A program made the position numbers and the translations under genes. DNA of 33,452 nt, from assembly GCA_016931715.1 (NCBI GenBank), contig JAFGEF010000170.1, positions 1 to 33,452 on the forward strand, given 5' to 3'. Position 1 is the first letter of the stretch; each line of letters starts with the position of its first letter. The notes under the pieces are model-generated. The model ran no database searches. It was not told the origin of the DNA and worked only from the letters and a program-made list of their open reading frames with translations. Positions 22,879 through 31,284 of this stretch are shown here, one piece after another. The stretch comes from Sedimentisphaerales bacterium. GTDB lineage: Bacteria > Planctomycetota > Phycisphaerae > Sedimentisphaerales > Anaerobacaceae.

Positions 22879-24246
22879 TTATTTTCTATCTGTTATTACC
22901 ATACCAGTAACAACGCTTAAATGTCTTGTGCTTTCAGCAGCGCCTGATTTTTTTGTGACTTTTTTTACTGGAATTTCTTTATATTCGTCTAAAGCAAGTT
23001 GGAGTTCTTTACAACCTTCATCTTTCCGCCAGATTTTACACTGAGTATTAGATTGTTCCATTGCCTCAAAAAGTGCCAGTTCAAAATCAAGGCGTGTTTT
23101 AATTGGTCTGTTATTTATCTCAACGATAATATCATTTGCGTCGATACCTGCTTTAGCCGCTATAGAGTTCGGTTCAACCGCTTTAACATAAAAACCTTCT
23201 TCCTGCTCAAGTTCATGATTAAGTACGAGAACAGATGACAACTGAGAATAATGAATGCCTAATTTTATAAATTTGAAATCCGACGCTAACTGCCTGATGT
23301 CAATATCAAGTTGTTTTTTTATTACCTTTTCAAGACCATGGCCATCAAGTTCTTCGTAATTGTTTAATTCAGTTATAATATTTTTAATAGATTCTCTGCC
23401 ATATTTATTTTCCAGGACAAGGAACAATCCTAAAGCAGCACCGTAATAATCACCTTTTATTTTCTGATTTTCATTCTGCTCCCATTTGAACAATTTGTCG
23501 CCGACTTCATCCAATGCAGTAAAAGGCATCTGATTGATTAAAGCTGTATCCCATACTCCTGAGAGTTTTTCATCTGGATTCGTTCGCAAATAATCCAATG
23601 CGATATAACCGGCATAGTTCGAGAAGCCTTCACGAAACCACCTTGTATAATCATCGAATGTAGTTATGAAAATCAGAAAACGAGTTTGATGAAAAATTTT
23701 CAGCTTGCCTTGTTTATCCGGATACATAAGTGACGTTTCTGTCAACTCGTGTGTTAAGGCATATGGAAAATATATATCTTCCGCAAGTATGGAATTGGGA
23801 TTATCATTACCGGTTTCAGCAAACATTGGCATAGGATAAATATTTGGATCATTTGCATTCAAGACTATATCTAAATTCTGAGGGAGTTTTTGAACTCGCA
23901 TAAGATATATATGGGGATGTGTTTTAAATTCTATCCCGGTCTCTGACTCTACATGAGAAAAAACATCATTAACCTTCTCTGCTATGACCTGTGCCTGCGA
24001 GGCGAGACCTTTTTGATACTTAATAGTTGTTGCTCCGACTGAAGTTTCGCCTTCGAACGGGATATTTTGAAGATTTTCATTGTTTAAGTTAAGAGTCAGT
24101 TGGCCTCGATAGTGCGCGATTATATCTACAACGCGTATAGCATTACTTTCGGTATTTTTGGAATCTTGTTTTTCAACACTCGAACAACCGGAGATTTCGG
24201 CAATGATTAAGATAGAGAAGACGGCTATATATTGCAAATGTTTCAT
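22879..24246 (-). CDS. Lipoprotein with peptidase-like centre and PDZ domain
   Basis: A 455-aa exported lipoprotein. Signal peptide with lipobox ISGC (Cys21). The central region resembles gluzincin peptidases: LTHELTETSLMY at 165-176 (H166, E167) and WFREGFSNYAGY at 203-214, where the Glu of REG is the usual third ligand. The second His of HExxH is replaced by Glu170, so zinc binding is doubtful. A C-terminal PDZ domain (about 335-420) contains GFYVKAVEPNSIAAKAGI and DIIVEINNRPIKTRLDFE. Monocistronic and convergent with the YkgJ pair. It could be an inactive relative that binds substrates or a peptidase with an unusual centre. Confidence 0.7.
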   Translation of the reverse strand: MKHLQYIAVFSILIIAEISGCSSVEKQDSKNTESNAIRVVDIIAHYRGQLTLNLNNENLQNIPFEGETSVGATTIKYQKGLASQAQVIAEKVNDVFSHVESETGIEFKTHPHIYLMRVQKLPQNLDIVLNANDPNIYPMPMFAETGNDNPNSILAEDIYFPYALTHELTETSLMYPDKQGKLKIFHQTRFLIFITTFDDYTRWFREGFSNYAGYIALDYLRTNPDEKLSGVWDTALINQMPFTALDEVGDKLFKWEQNENQKIKGDYYGAALGLFLVLENKYGRESIKNIITELNNYEELDGHGLEKVIKKQLDIDIRQLASDFKFIKLGIHYSQLSSVLVLNHELEQEEGFYVKAVEPNSIAAKAGIDANDIIVEINNRPIKTRLDFELALFEAMEQSNTQCKIWRKDEGCKELQLALDEYKEIPVKKVTKKSGAAESTRHLSVVTGMVITDRK

Positions 24247-24346
24247 TATTTCCTCATTTCTTCAAGATTTATTGGCATTTTATCTTACAAACAACTGAGT
24301 CTAACTCAAGCTGCTAATATATAGACGATAGAAATTAAATTTTGTT

Positions 24347-24369
24347 ACAAATATTTTTTAAATATTTGT
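24347..24369 (-). terminator. A/T-only hairpin after ftsQ
   Basis: ACAAATATTT (24347-24356) pairs with AAATATTTGT (24360-24369), a 10-bp stem with a 3-base loop, starting 1 base past the ftsQ stop. Only one G-C pair per arm and no clean T-run on the minus strand, so a weak terminator or an mRNA-end stabiliser. Confidence 0.4.
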
Positions 24370-24370
24370 T

Positions 24371-25300
24371 TTAAAATCCGTCAATCGGCAGGGGGATTTT
24401 GTCCTGAGGGTCGCGCAGATTAATAAAATTGACTTTTGAGCCGCTGCTGAGCGTACCCTCCTGTTCATAATAACCATAGAGTTTGGCTAATTTCTGCGCA
24501 TCGGGCGATTCCATTTCTTTTTGCCATGCTCCTATTTCCGCACCCCAATGTATAGGGGTATTATCCAGTGAATAAAGAATGATATGCGGCTGACTCCTGT
24601 TTTTTTTGCCCTGATAATTGCTGACATCAATCGAGGAAATTTCACTAATCAGCGGCTTTCTTTGTTTCAGGGTTTTATCCATTTGATTTATTTTTTCTAT
24701 TATTCTCAGCGCTGCGGTAAGGTCATTCCGCTTCCATACCTCGCCATATCGGGGAGTCTCGGATTCGAGTGAAGAGGCTAATTTAATTTCAACTGTCAAA
24801 AGCTGAGGAATTGGAACATAATCAAGAACGACCTGGTTGACATCGACATAAAAATCGTTCTGCCCGTAGTTTATTACAGCCACCGGTTTTCGGTATCGAG
24901 CGCGTACATGGATTGAATCAACCATTGTCTGAACGATTGTCTGGTCGAGCCATGCAACCGACTTCAGATTTTCCCTGACTATCGCAGCGGTATTTTCGTC
25001 GAGCCGGAATTTTCTGCCGCCGGCCTTGTCGAAAATTTTTTCTCTTAATTGTTCATTTACCCATTGAGGGGCATCTTTCAGAATGAGAGGACCTGTTTCA
25101 TGCGATTGAGCCGACCTGATATATTTTTTATCTGCATAATAAAGCGCTATTCCTATCGCTGCAATAAAACATAGTATTAATGTCAATTTTAACAGCTTCA
25201 GCAGGCCCGGCACAAGCCAATTGAATCCCTGGCCTTTTCTTCTTCTCAGGAAGCCTCTTTTAAATGAAATTCTGCTTTGTTTGTGTTTTCTTCTTGTCAC
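24371..25300 (-). CDS. ftsQ: Cell division protein FtsQ-like
   Basis: Bitopic inner-membrane protein that links cytoplasmic and periplasmic parts of the divisome. 309 aa. A basic cytoplasmic tail (MTRRKHKQSRISFKRGFLRR) precedes a membrane helix (about 37-55, LTLILCFIAAIGIALYY). A POTRA-like segment follows (about 70-145, ending in VRARYRKPVAVINYGQNDFY), with the DVNQVVLDYVPIPQ motif that usually follows it in FtsQ. Position after ddl is the classic dcw order. GTG start; no strong ribosome site, 12 bases after ddl. The gene ends the run: ftsA and ftsZ do not follow. Confidence 0.75.
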   Translation of the reverse strand: MTRRKHKQSRISFKRGFLRRRKGQGFNWLVPGLLKLLKLTLILCFIAAIGIALYYADKKYIRSAQSHETGPLILKDAPQWVNEQLREKIFDKAGGRKFRLDENTAAIVRENLKSVAWLDQTIVQTMVDSIHVRARYRKPVAVINYGQNDFYVDVNQVVLDYVPIPQLLTVEIKLASSLESETPRYGEVWKRNDLTAALRIIEKINQMDKTLKQRKPLISEISSIDVSNYQGKKNRSQPHIILYSLDNTPIHWGAEIGAWQKEMESPDAQKLAKLYGYYEQEGTLSSGSKVNFINLRDPQDKIPLPIDGF

Positions 25301-25312
25301 TTTTATCTCGTA

Positions 25313-26290
25313 TTATGCCTGCGGTTCATTAATTCGTGAATATGCGGTATCAATAATTTTTTCACACAACTGACTCATTGAAAAACCCGCCTTTGCCGCT
25401 GCTTTTGGCAATAGCGAGTGACTTGTAAAACCGGGGATTGTATTTACCTCTAAAGCATAGGGAACATTATCTTTACCCATGATGAAATCAATCCTTGCGA
25501 AATGCCTGCAGCCAAGGGCATTGAAACAATCAATCGCCGAGCGGTTTATTTCTGATACTCTTGATGAGTTTTTTATCGTATCGAAAAGGTATTGCGTCTG
25601 GTCATCAATATACTTGGCATGATAATTATAGAATCCGCTTTTAGGTTTGATTTCGATGATTGGCAATACGTGTTCGCAAAGGATACCGACCGTCAGCTCT
25701 CTGCCGGTTATAAATTCTTCTATCATGCAGTCGCCAAATTCCGTAAATGTTTTTTGTGCCGCATCAATTGCCTCTTGTTTTGACGAGACAATACTAACTC
25801 CGACACTGCTTCCCTGCCTGACCGGTTTAATTACATATTTTTCGCCAAGTTTGTATAATTGTTCCCTGAGCTTTTCGATTTCAATATTATTATCGAATTC
25901 TATTACTTTCGGTGTTGCTATGCCTGCTCCGGAAAAAAGCCTTTTACTTTCGATTTTATCAAAAGCTGCCCTGCTTGCCGCCGGTCCGCAGCCTGCGTAA
26001 AGCAGCGATTTATCTTCAAGAATCTGCTGCAGCGTGCCGTCTTCACCAAATTCGCCATGCAGTACCGGGAAAAAAATATCAATACTTTTATCATCGAGAA
26101 TTTCGAGGTTATTCGGATTGATATCATTCGCAATAATATCAAATCCTGCCTGTTTGAGAGCCGCAGCTACGGAACTGCCGCTTTGAATGCTTACATCACG
26201 CTCCGATCCGATACCACCCATAAGGACAGCTACTTTTGGTTTCATGCCTGATTTTTCCAATTTAGCGCCGCCGCGTTTTTTTACTTCCAT
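25313..26290 (-). CDS. ddl: D-alanine--D-alanine ligase
   Basis: Makes the D-Ala-D-Ala dipeptide used by MurF. 325 aa, ATP-grasp fold. N-terminal signature VLMGGIGSERDVSIQSGS, HGEFGEDGTLQ, ATP-grasp segment KYVIKPVRQGSSVGVSIV, then RELTVGIL, HFARIDFIM and EVNTIPGFTSHSLLPKAA at the end. Its start overlaps the murB stop by 10 bases (ATGGAAGTAA), implying coupling; an internal ATG 15 codons in (before KPKVAVLMGG) is an alternative that matches the usual length better. Confidence 0.93.
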   Translation of the reverse strand: MEVKKRGGAKLEKSGMKPKVAVLMGGIGSERDVSIQSGSSVAAALKQAGFDIIANDINPNNLEILDDKSIDIFFPVLHGEFGEDGTLQQILEDKSLLYAGCGPAASRAAFDKIESKRLFSGAGIATPKVIEFDNNIEIEKLREQLYKLGEKYVIKPVRQGSSVGVSIVSSKQEAIDAAQKTFTEFGDCMIEEFITGRELTVGILCEHVLPIIEIKPKSGFYNYHAKYIDDQTQYLFDTIKNSSRVSEINRSAIDCFNALGCRHFARIDFIMGKDNVPYALEVNTIPGFTSHSLLPKAAAKAGFSMSQLCEKIIDTAYSRINEPQA

Positions 26291-27162
26291 ATTTCTATTT
26301 CAAGTTCCAATTCAATGTTGAACTGGTCTTTCACCTTTTGTTTTATCGTATCTATCAAATTAACAACATCATTGCTTGTGCAGCCTTTTTCTGCATTTAT
26401 AAAGTTCGCGTGTTTTTCGCTGACAACAGCTCCCCCAATCCGCAATCCTTTCAGTCCCGCCCGGTCAATTAAGGCTCCCGCAGATACACCTCTTGGATTT
26501 TTAAATATGCAGCCTGCATTTTTCGTATTAAGCGGCTGAGTGTTTTTCTTATATATCCAGATTTCTTTAACAGTTCGCATGATTTGCTCGGAATCTGCCG
26601 GTGTTAATTTCAACTGGGCATTAAGTATAAACTTCGCGGTTATATTGGTTCTGCGATAATCGAATATAAGCTCGGGCTTGCTTTTTTCGAAGATATTGCC
26701 TTCGATGTCCATAAGCTGAACTTTTTCGACTGATGAGCCAAAATCACCGAAATTGCCGCCCGCATTCATCCGAATCGCTCCGCCGACAGAACCGGGAATG
26801 CCAGTCAAAGCTTCGATACCGGACAAACCTTTCCTGACAGACTCCATGATGACCCTGTTAAGTTCGACTCCAGCCCAGGCGACTACTTCTTCGCCATCGA
26901 ATTCCAACTGGGCAAACTGCTCACCATTGAGCTTGATAACAGCCGCTCGAAGACCTTCATCGCCGACAAGCAAATTGGAGCCGAAACCCAGTACATACAT
27001 TGGAATATTATTTTCATTACATCGCTGGACTGTCTTTTTAAGCTGTTTTGTATTTTTCGGTTTTATAAAATAATCAACCGGGCCGCCAAGACCATACCAT
27101 GTTTCACCAGCAAGAGCATAATCTCTTTCAACTATTTCTTCTAAGCCATTGAATATATTCAT
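26281..27162 (-). CDS. murB: UDP-N-acetylenolpyruvoylglucosamine reductase
   Basis: Flavoenzyme that reduces the enolpyruvyl group of the UDP sugar with NADPH to give UDP-MurNAc. 293 aa. FAD-binding part with YVLGFGSNLLVGDEGLRA and GIPGSVGGAIRMNAGGNFGD; active-site region FDYRRTNI and NAGCIFKNPRGVSAGALIDRAG, ending KHANFINAEKGCTSNDV. The short form with AGCIFKNP matches the type II group. It overlaps murC by 35 bases and ddl by 10. Confidence 0.93.
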   Translation of the reverse strand: MNIFNGLEEIVERDYALAGETWYGLGGPVDYFIKPKNTKQLKKTVQRCNENNIPMYVLGFGSNLLVGDEGLRAAVIKLNGEQFAQLEFDGEEVVAWAGVELNRVIMESVRKGLSGIEALTGIPGSVGGAIRMNAGGNFGDFGSSVEKVQLMDIEGNIFEKSKPELIFDYRRTNITAKFILNAQLKLTPADSEQIMRTVKEIWIYKKNTQPLNTKNAGCIFKNPRGVSAGALIDRAGLKGLRIGGAVVSEKHANFINAEKGCTSNDVVNLIDTIKQKVKDQFNIELELEIEIWK

Positions 27163-28690
27163 CCGCTACTTTCCAAATATCACCTGCACCCATAGTTACT
27201 ATAACATCACCGGTTCGTGCGTTACTTTTAATGTAATCGCAAATCGCCCCGAAACCATCGATAAATAAAGCTTCACTGCCCGCGGATTTAATTCTTTCGA
27301 CAAGTATCTGTGCATTAATTTCCTGTTTTGTCGAAAGCGAATCCCGAACAAAATAAATTTCCGGCACAATAGTTAAGTCAGCCAGTTTAAAACTTTCCGT
27401 AAAATCATCAAGTAAAAATCTTGTTCTGCTGTACTGATGCGGCTGAAAAATGCACCAAAGCCGCTTTGGATTATACCTTCCGCGTATCGCTGCCAGCGAT
27501 GCTCTTATTTCAGTCGGGTGGTGGGCATAATCATCCAGAATAGTTATCCCGCCAAATTGCCCCTTGTACATTAACCTTCGGTCCATGCCTGTAAAACCTG
27601 GAAGCAGCTCAAAAATTTTCTTCGGTTCAAGCCCGAGATTGACCGCCATAGCAGTAACCGCCAGAGCATTGTAAATATTATGTTTGCCGGGCAGGGAAAT
27701 TTTTGTTCTGCCCAGAAATTGCCCTTTTTCATAGATATCAAAGGCATACAGGCCGTTTTCAGACGAAATATTATCAGCATAGAAATCACAGCTTTTATCA
27801 AGGCCGAAAGTATTAAAAATAATATTGTTGTCAAATCGCCTGATGATGTTTAATACATTCTTATCCTGACCGTTGGCAATTACCATTCCCCCTGGTTTTA
27901 TTCCATGAGCAAAATGTTCGAATGCATCTACTATTTCGGCTTCATCTTTATAATAATCCAGGTGGTCCTGCTCGATATTGAGTATGCAGGCGATTTTTGG
28001 TTTGAGATTCAGGAAGCTTCTATCGTATTCACATGCTTCAGCAACGAAAAAATTACTATCGCCAACACCCGAAGAGCTTCCCAACTGGCTGATTTCGGCG
28101 CCTATGACGAAGTTTGTATCAATTCCCGCCTGTTTCAGCAGATAAGTCAGCCAGCCGCTGGTTGTGCTTTTGCCGTGCGTGCCTGCTACCGCAATACCAT
28201 CATAGAAATCCATCAACTCGCCTAACATTTCAGCGTATTTGTAGATGATGCATCCCTGTCGGCGTGCCTGCTGTAATTCTGGATTTTTTTCTGTTATCGC
28301 CGCCGAGATTACCACCGCATCTGTGCCTGGATCGAGATTTTCGGCCTCGTGCCCGATTTTTATATCTGCTCCGAGTTTACAAAGATGATCGGTAACTTGT
28401 GTTGGCGTTTGGTCTGAGCCGGCAACTAAAGCGTGGTTTTTCAACAAAATCACCGCTAAGCCGCTCATTCCAATGCCTCCGGCTCCTATTAAGTGAAATC
28501 TCTTGCCAGCTATCATAATCTTGTTTTGTCCTATGGATTCAGCCGTAAGGCATCCGTCTATGGCGGGCTTATTTAGAACGGCTGTTGTCTGAGCGCCATT
28601 AAAAATACTATTGGTCCTATTGCTGCGCAGGGCAATGGTCGAATCCTGTCTTGTCGTGAAGTCCAGGCTGCAGGTCTGTGAACGATTCAT
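27128..28690 (-). CDS. murC: UDP-N-acetylmuramate--L-alanine ligase
   Basis: Adds L-alanine to UDP-MurNAc, the first peptide step of peptidoglycan synthesis. 520 aa from the preferred start. UDP-binding motif GAGGIGMSG at about 69-77, ATP-binding GTHGKSTTSGWL, then EACEYDRSFL, EQDHLDYY and DDYAHHPTEIRASL. The start at 28690 has AAAGGA just upstream. It leaves about 60 residues before the nucleotide motif, which are Ser/Thr/Asn-rich and match nothing I know. An ATG at 28516 would remove them. A GTG at 28708 is also possible. Overlaps murB by 35 bases. Confidence 0.93.
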   Translation of the reverse strand: MNRSQTCSLDFTTRQDSTIALRSNRTNSIFNGAQTTAVLNKPAIDGCLTAESIGQNKIMIAGKRFHLIGAGGIGMSGLAVILLKNHALVAGSDQTPTQVTDHLCKLGADIKIGHEAENLDPGTDAVVISAAITEKNPELQQARRQGCIIYKYAEMLGELMDFYDGIAVAGTHGKSTTSGWLTYLLKQAGIDTNFVIGAEISQLGSSSGVGDSNFFVAEACEYDRSFLNLKPKIACILNIEQDHLDYYKDEAEIVDAFEHFAHGIKPGGMVIANGQDKNVLNIIRRFDNNIIFNTFGLDKSCDFYADNISSENGLYAFDIYEKGQFLGRTKISLPGKHNIYNALAVTAMAVNLGLEPKKIFELLPGFTGMDRRLMYKGQFGGITILDDYAHHPTEIRASLAAIRGRYNPKRLWCIFQPHQYSRTRFLLDDFTESFKLADLTIVPEIYFVRDSLSTKQEINAQILVERIKSAGSEALFIDGFGAICDYIKSNARTGDVIVTMGAGDIWKVADEYIQWLRRNS

Positions 28691-29000
28691 AGCATCCTTT
28701 CTATGCACATTGCTCCTTCATTAAAAATAAAATCCTAATTTAACATATATATATCGTCCAGAGCAAGAAAAAATACTACTGTACTTTGCAGAAACATACA
28801 AAAGAAAATGGCTTTATAAAATTGGCGGCATGGGCCTTTTTACGGCAGGTTTAAAACACAATATTTTCAATTATAAAAAAACAGAATTATTATTTGTGGA
28901 TACTGTAAAATAAATCGGTTAAAATAATAATTATTGTCGCGTTTGGGTGACGGCAGAAGTTTGGATTTTTTGCAGAATAATATACAGGGAGGTAAGAAAT
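28691..29000. other. Divergent intergenic region murC / FMN reductase
   Basis: About 310 bases, A/T-rich, with starts facing away on both sides. An alternating TA stretch lies at 28744-28754, and AATAAT-A-ATTATT forms a small palindrome near 28923-28936. A 7-codon frame (ATG TGC ATA ...) overlaps the murC ribosome site on the minus strand. I see no convincing promoter pair or gene. Confidence 0.45.
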
Positions 29001-29564
29001 ATGCTTAAAACAGCAGTAATTATTGGAAGTACACGTCCGGGACGTCATAGCGAAGCAGTGGCACGCTGGGTTTATGAAATTGCAAAAAAGCGTAATGATT
29101 CTGAATTCGAGCTTGTTGATATAAAGGATTACAATCTGCCTCTTCTTGATGAAGCAATTCCTCCTTCGATGGATCAATACAGCAAATCCTATACAAAAGC
29201 GTGGGCGGCCAAAATAGATACATTCGATGCTTTTGTTTTCGTTACTCCTGAGTATAACCATAGTACGTCAGGAGCTCTTAAAAATGCTATCGATTTCATA
29301 TATAAAGAATGGAACAATAAAGCGGCAGGCTTCGTTAGTTACGGCAGCGCCGGCGGCACGCGAGCTGTGGAGCATCTGCGACTGATAATGGGTGAACTGC
29401 AAATCGCCGATGTGCGAGCCCAGGTCATGCTTTCGCTCTTTACGGATTTCGAAAACTTCACTGTCTTCAAGCCCGCAGCTTTTCATGAGAAATCTGTCAA
29501 TACTATGCTGGATCAGGTTATTGCCTGGGGCAAGGCATTAAAGACATTGAGACAAAAGAGATAA
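29001..29564 (+). CDS. NADPH-dependent FMN reductase family protein
   Basis: A 187-aa flavodoxin-fold oxidoreductase predicted to bind FMN. N-terminal phosphate loop GSTRPGRHSEAVARWV, then ELVDIKDYNLPLLDE and the flavin-binding segment TPEYNHSTSGALKNAIDFI, followed by GFVSYGSAGGTRAVEHLR. The ATG at 29001 has a very good ribosome site (GGGAGGT); an upstream frame from 28947 does not. Likely an NAD(P)H:quinone or chromate/azo reductase; the physiological substrate cannot be told. Confidence 0.9.
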   Translation: MLKTAVIIGSTRPGRHSEAVARWVYEIAKKRNDSEFELVDIKDYNLPLLDEAIPPSMDQYSKSYTKAWAAKIDTFDAFVFVTPEYNHSTSGALKNAIDFIYKEWNNKAAGFVSYGSAGGTRAVEHLRLIMGELQIADVRAQVMLSLFTDFENFTVFKPAAFHEKSVNTMLDQVIAWGKALKTLRQKR

Positions 29565-29741
29565 AAAAATATGTTCACGTTTTTCTTGAGCAGGAAGATA
29601 AAACGCATACTTAATGTGATATTTTTCAAGTTTCATGCAAACTTATATTTTATTTTTTTGCTTCATGGAAGTTTATTGAAGACAAAATAATGCCGATAAA
29701 GTTAATGATTATTTTTTAACCAAAATAAAGGAGAAACCAGG

Positions 29742-30485
29742 ATGTTTAAACGTCTTATATTAACGATTATTCTTCTGCTGATTAACATAAGTCTTACAGG
29801 ATGTTTTTCTTCAGATCCGCTGGATATTAAATATTTTAAGATGCCTCATGATGTTAATACATCTACTGATACATACGTTATGCAGCCGCCTGATGAAGTA
29901 GAGATTTTATGTACCAAAGTTCCGATAATACATGAGCGGCGTCAAATAATTCGTCCTGATGGAAAAATAAGTTTTGAAGAATTTGGAGAAATAACTGCAG
30001 CTGGTAAAACTCCGTCAGAACTCGCCGAAGACCTGCGGCTTAAAATAGAGGAATTATACAAGTTAGAAGGTGAGAATTCTGTTGATGTCAGAATTTCTAT
30101 TTTTAAAAGTAAAGTCTATTATGTTTTGGGACAGGTCAACGACCCTGGTCCCCGGCTTTATACAGGACGTGAAACGCTGTTGACTGCGATAAGCCTCGCA
30201 TCGCCTAATCCTATGGCATGGCTCGAGCGCATCCAGGTAATAAGGCCTTCGGCTGACGAAGAGATAGAACCGGCGATTTTCGAGTTGAATTACGACCGCC
30301 TGATGGCACATGGCGATGCAACTAAAAATGTCCTCTTGCAGGAAGGGGATGTCATATATGTGCCGCCTACAGTTTTAGGCTGGATGGCTCTGAAGATAGA
30401 AGAATTCATCAGGCCTATTGCACGAGCATTTGAAGGCTCTTATATTGTCAGACGCGGCGTGGATACTGATAATCGTTATTATTGA
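29742..30485 (+). CDS. Polysaccharide export lipoprotein (Wza-like)
   Basis: A 247-aa outer-membrane lipoprotein. Signal peptide with lipobox LTGC (Cys21). A polysaccharide-export domain (about 46-110, with YVMQPPDEVEILCTKVP and RRQIIRPDGKISFEEFGEIT) and an SLBB-like domain (about 118-200, with YYVLGQVNDPGPRLYTGRET). LLQEGDVIYVPPTVLG closes the core. Strong ribosome site AAGGAG. It is smaller than E. coli Wza and has no Wzc, Wzx or glycosyltransferase next to it, so it works with genes elsewhere, or the locus is scattered. Confidence 0.88.
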   Translation: MFKRLILTIILLLINISLTGCFSSDPLDIKYFKMPHDVNTSTDTYVMQPPDEVEILCTKVPIIHERRQIIRPDGKISFEEFGEITAAGKTPSELAEDLRLKIEELYKLEGENSVDVRISIFKSKVYYVLGQVNDPGPRLYTGRETLLTAISLASPNPMAWLERIQVIRPSADEEIEPAIFELNYDRLMAHGDATKNVLLQEGDVIYVPPTVLGWMALKIEEFIRPIARAFEGSYIVRRGVDTDNRYY

Positions 30486-30859
30486 TAATATATTTTTAAG
30501 CAGTAAATATATTAGTTAATGACGGATTTGTAAGCACAAAAAAGCTTATCGAAATCCGGTGTTATCTCAAAATGAGCAGTCCTTCTGTGTAATAAGATTC
30601 TGTGACGAAGAAACGACACAACAAAACCATCTACACTTTTTAAGGTGATAGCGATACCAGCCGGTTTTATAATACAAAATATACACCACCCAGACGTTCT
30701 CAACCAGTTAATATATAACTTGCTAATAGAACAAACAATAGTTGTCATTAATGTCTGCTAACAAATATTGGGTTAGCGATATTTGTATTGCTTAATTGTA
30801 ATCAGATTTTTGTTGTAACCGTATTTGCTGACTTATGGCAGGACTTTATAACTTTAGTC
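30486..30859. other. Structured intergenic region, no supportable gene
   Basis: 374 bases. TAATATAT (30486-30493) and ATATATTA (30507-30514) form a hairpin directly after the export-gene stop. A longer stem-loop at 30523-30559 pairs CGGATTT with AAATCCG and TAAGC with GCTTA. At 30757-30786 two alternative stems overlap (GCTAAC/GTTAGC and ACAAATAT/ATATTTGT). A 78-codon minus-strand frame (30512-30748) has no recognisable motif, though its sequence is not clearly random, so I leave it uncalled. Confidence 0.5.
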
Positions 30860-31066
30860 TCAAAGCGGCTTAACCTGAACCGCGCAGGGGCGGTCTTTTT
30901 CGCCTTTACCAATCTCGTATTCTACTTTCCTGCCTTCAGTGATGGACTCTCTGTCTTCAGGCTCGATTCCTGTGTGATGGACGAATAAATCATCACCGCC
31001 GCCATCTGGAACAATGAAACCATAACCCTTCTTTTCATTAAACCATTTAATTGTACCTTTACCCAT
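30860..31066 (-). CDS. Cold-shock-domain protein (CspA family)
   Basis: A 68-aa single-stranded nucleic-acid chaperone. RNP1-type motif KGYGFIVP and RNP2-type motif DLFVHHTGI; starts MGKGTIKWFNEKKGYGF, the standard fold. Excellent ribosome site (AAGGAAGG on the minus strand). An A/T-rich stretch upstream (31081-31200) could be a long leader, as in cold-inducible csp genes, but I cannot show temperature control. Confidence 0.95.
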   Translation of the reverse strand: MGKGTIKWFNEKKGYGFIVPDGGGDDLFVHHTGIEPEDRESITEGRKVEYEIGKGEKDRPCAVQVKPL

Positions 31067-31284
31067 GTGCGCCTTCCTTTAAGCTATTCTTTCACATAAT
31101 AATACAACTTATAATCATATTATAATCGTAATTTAATTTTATTATAACTTGAAAAAATAATAAGTTTAATTATTACAGTATATAATATTGAACCATTAAA
31201 AATAAAAAAGTAAAGGTTTTTCTCATGTTTATTCAAATAAAATACAAAATAAGAAGTTATATCATGCGTAAATAATTCACTTTT

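Noticed and set aside
30512..30748. 78-codon minus-strand frame in the 374-base gap
   Set aside because: No motif, no good ribosome site and no neighbour support. Noted in the gap entry only.
30757..30777. Possible integron attC-like site (GCTAAC...GTTAGC)
   Set aside because: The flanks do not match the RYYYAAC/GTTRRRY consensus and there is no integrase in the window.
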